The notes beneath the pieces were generated by a model. It had not been told where the DNA came from. It did not search any database and saw only the letters and a program-made list of their open reading frames with translations. From Taenia hydatigena (Eukaryota; Platyhelminthes; Cestoda; Cyclophyllidea; Taeniidae), in assembly GCA_036345935.2 (NCBI GenBank), contig JADWOT020001402.1, positions 62,001 through 126,000 on the forward strand: DNA of 64,000 nucleotides, given 5' to 3'. A program made the translations under genes and the position numbers. Positions 61,961-64,000 of this stretch are shown here, piece after piece. How positions within the stretch are numbered: the first letter of the stretch is position 1; every line of letters starts with the position of its first letter.

Positions 61961-62022
61961 ATGACCAGTTCCTTTGTATCAATCGTCATGCTTATGTGAG
62001 ATCTAATGTTTTCCTTCAATAA
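61961..62022 (+). CDS. CELF-like: Possible CELF terminal exon
   Basis: After ATTGTTTTAG, two bases complete the phase-1 codon left at 61306 and 19 codons lead to TAA, which overlaps an AATAAA at 62018-62023. With it the exon chain sums to a multiple of three. The tail does not resemble the usual short CELF ending, and reading through the donor at 61307 would give an alternative end ([11 protein letters not shown], stop 61333-61335). Confidence 0.35.
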
Positions 62023-62023
62023 A
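62018..62023 (+). terminator. Poly(A) signal AATAAA
   Basis: Canonical hexamer overlapping the stop of the possible terminal CELF exon. It is plausible for the read-through form as well. Confidence 0.35.
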
Positions 62024-62029
62024 TATTTT

Positions 62030-64000
62030 GCTTTAATAATTCTTAAATTTTGTGATGAGGTTGCGAAAAGATATGCCTTTTCATAGCATGTTTATTAACT
62101 TTGAACATGAGGTGAGATTTACAACGGGAATAATGGAAGCTAAGAAGGAAGGTTGCAAAATTTATGCTTGCTCTGAATTATCGATCAGTGTGAAAACAAC
62201 TTGTTAGTTATCCTCTGTAAATATTACATGAAAACGAATTACGAGTTAAGGATTAATAATTGGAATGAAAGCGGAACTTTCTTTGTTATAAAGAATAGAG
62301 AGCATTTCTGTATGAGGTGCATTCATCAAATGTAAGGTATTGTCACCGGGCCTTGTGCCGTGATTTCGTCTATTATTTTGGTATTTTACGCAACTTCTAG
62401 CCTTTTGATAGGTTAGTCAGATCTAATCAACAGTACCGTGTACTGCGCCTATAATACAGAGTTTGACGCATGGACAAAATCGGCTGCAAACAAATGCTCG
62501 GGTCGTCACTGCAGTGTTTGGGTTGTGCCGTGACTCACCCTACATGTAGTTTCGCTGCACAATGGCTTTGGCTAAGATCGCTTTCTATGGATTAAATCGG
62601 GGAATTGTGCAACCTGGTGCTTGACTCTGCATTCATAATCACCACTGTAAGGACCACTGTCGCTGGTGGGTTTGTGCGGTCTGTTATCGATGGTGCTGAC
62701 GGTACGTCTAGGTTGGACAGGCTTTGATTACCATCAGTCTACGATAGCGATGCAAGCAGTTAGCATGAGTCAATGCAAAGCATCTTAATTTATGCCACGA
62801 TGAATGGGCAAGAAATGCGTGGCCGTAAGAGTAGGGCAGTTAATATTTTCGGTACGGTTAGTCTTGTCGATGTTAGCGACGTGAGATTGGTGATCTCTTG
62901 GAGGTTGGACACAGTCAAGGCATCGATTGCTAAGACCTTAGGGTTAGGGTTAGAGGCATCATCTCTATGTCCCGTCACCTGGCCAGCCCCTCGAATAACA
63001 AGGGCTGTAGGTAAAAAACGTGAGACGACCTTTACGCGCCCCTACCTGAACTTATAAGCTATCAGAGTCTGTGGACATCTGCGCCATTGTCCGTTTCGGC
63101 AGCTGCATTCCTCTATCTCATATCAGGATTCGGGTAAAGAACTACTCGACTTGCGGACAGCGAACTTTAAGGTGAAGGCATGAAAGGTGGCACAAACCCT
63201 CTTGTTGTAGCAGACTGATTCTCCTTCTTATCATATCAGAATGCGTCACCCATTTAATAATTCAGTAGTGGGACAAAATCTAGGCTTGTTTGACCCCATG
63301 TAATGAGAGCACTGGGCAAAGTAAAAACGGACTCTTAGCTGTAAAGCTATTTTTTTCAACTATCTTCCAATAGCTTGAGTCTTCGTTGCATCATTGAGTG
63401 CAATAGTAAATGTAAAGACAGCTTAAGATGACCATGCTGCTTAAAGTATCACAACAAATGAGATAATATAGTGGAATGTCAAAAAAGCTAGTAGGCTTTC
63501 ATGTCGACGTATCTGGCACATCTTTAGATATTTACGTCGCTGACGGTTCTGTGGAAAGGCAAAAGTGACGGGGTACGAAGCTGTAAGCGGGATGTCCTTT
63601 AAAATCTAAACTGGCCTTAAAGCACTGTGTGTAAGGTATTGAGCTCATTTGCCGCAATCGTGGTCTTTTCCTCATTGACTTAATTGACGTAGTTAGTAAA
63701 TGGCGACATCGCACAAAGCACTTGCAGCATATCCAGGACTTTCACTTAGTACTCTACAATAGTACGTGCTTTAAAAATAAGTTTGAACAACAGCGATTGT
63801 AAATGAGCAAAATTTGCTATCGCATAATTTAGTTCAGCATTCTGAGGCACTGGCGTGGCATCACTAATATGAGCGACATATTTGGTAAGCGCTTATTTGA
63901 TTGATTGCTGCCCATTTTGATCAAAATGAAAGGAAACGTTGCTTTTTACTACCATTAATAGAATGCCGTCAGTTTGCTACAACGTAGAAACGCATAGCAC
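62030..64000. other. No supported gene
   Basis: Contains two and a half TTAGGG units at 62938-62953. Near the right edge, ATGAGCGACATATTTG at 63870-63885 is followed by GTAAGC and could be a first exon, but nothing confirms it. Confidence 0.4.

Noticed and set aside
1..64000. CRISPR arrays, operons, bacterial mobile elements
   Set aside because: No regularly spaced repeats or prokaryotic gene organisation; introns and eukaryotic domains show this is nuclear eukaryotic DNA.

Overview
The window looks like AT-rich (roughly 40% GC by eye) nuclear DNA of a metazoan. Genes are sparse, exons small and most introns short (about 60-150 bp, GT-AG). The content fits a flatworm, possibly a tapeworm: a CELF/Bruno-type RNA-binding protein, a fast-evolving T-box factor, decayed Ty3/Gypsy pol, and a tRNA-derived sequence whose minus-strand translation contains VIAQLGER, a peptide I recall from automatic flatworm annotations. 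This placement is inference; no organism-specific marker was seen. Open frames starting at Met are a poor guide here, because most real exons carry no start codon.

Layout. 1-2930: two tandem copies of a ~1.5-1.6 kb repeat, with an abrupt change to near-perfect identity ending at an N. 3.0-10.6 kb: no convincing gene. 10.6-13.5 kb: a small gene group with an F-box protein (+), a convergent acidic ORF (-) with overlapping 3' ends, and a secreted precursor with an acidic pro-region and a very cationic amphipathic C-terminus (+). 17.7 kb: one well-bounded orphan exon. 19.9-20.3 kb: a His-rich or Thr/Ala-rich low-complexity ORF (-). 21.8-22.0 kb: an orphan exon with high GC at third codon positions (-). 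22.4-23.85 kb: a nonsense-ridden Ty3/Gypsy pol relic. 23.9-26 kb: a pyrimidine-rich belt.

32.4-34.3 kb (-) holds the best-resolved gene, a four-exon T-box transcription factor. Its splice phases all agree, giving 494 residues and a poly(A) signal about 115 bp past the stop. 39.9-47.6 kb contains degenerate tRNA-like units and three unrecognised candidate genes (41.1 kb -, 42.4 kb +, 45.0-45.75 kb -). 49.0 and 50.4 kb share a ~105 bp dispersed repeat. 52.8-58.8 kb contains three old, diverged copies of one segment with partly open exons on the minus strand. 59.2-62.0 kb (+) holds the 3' half of a CELF gene: divergent linker, poly-Q and RRM3.

The genes do not form one pathway. T-box and CELF proteins are nuclear regulators, the F-box protein would be an SCF substrate adaptor, and the 13.1 kb precursor would be secreted. 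The most novel item is the 13.1 kb cationic peptide precursor, followed by the tandem family at 52.8-58.8 kb.
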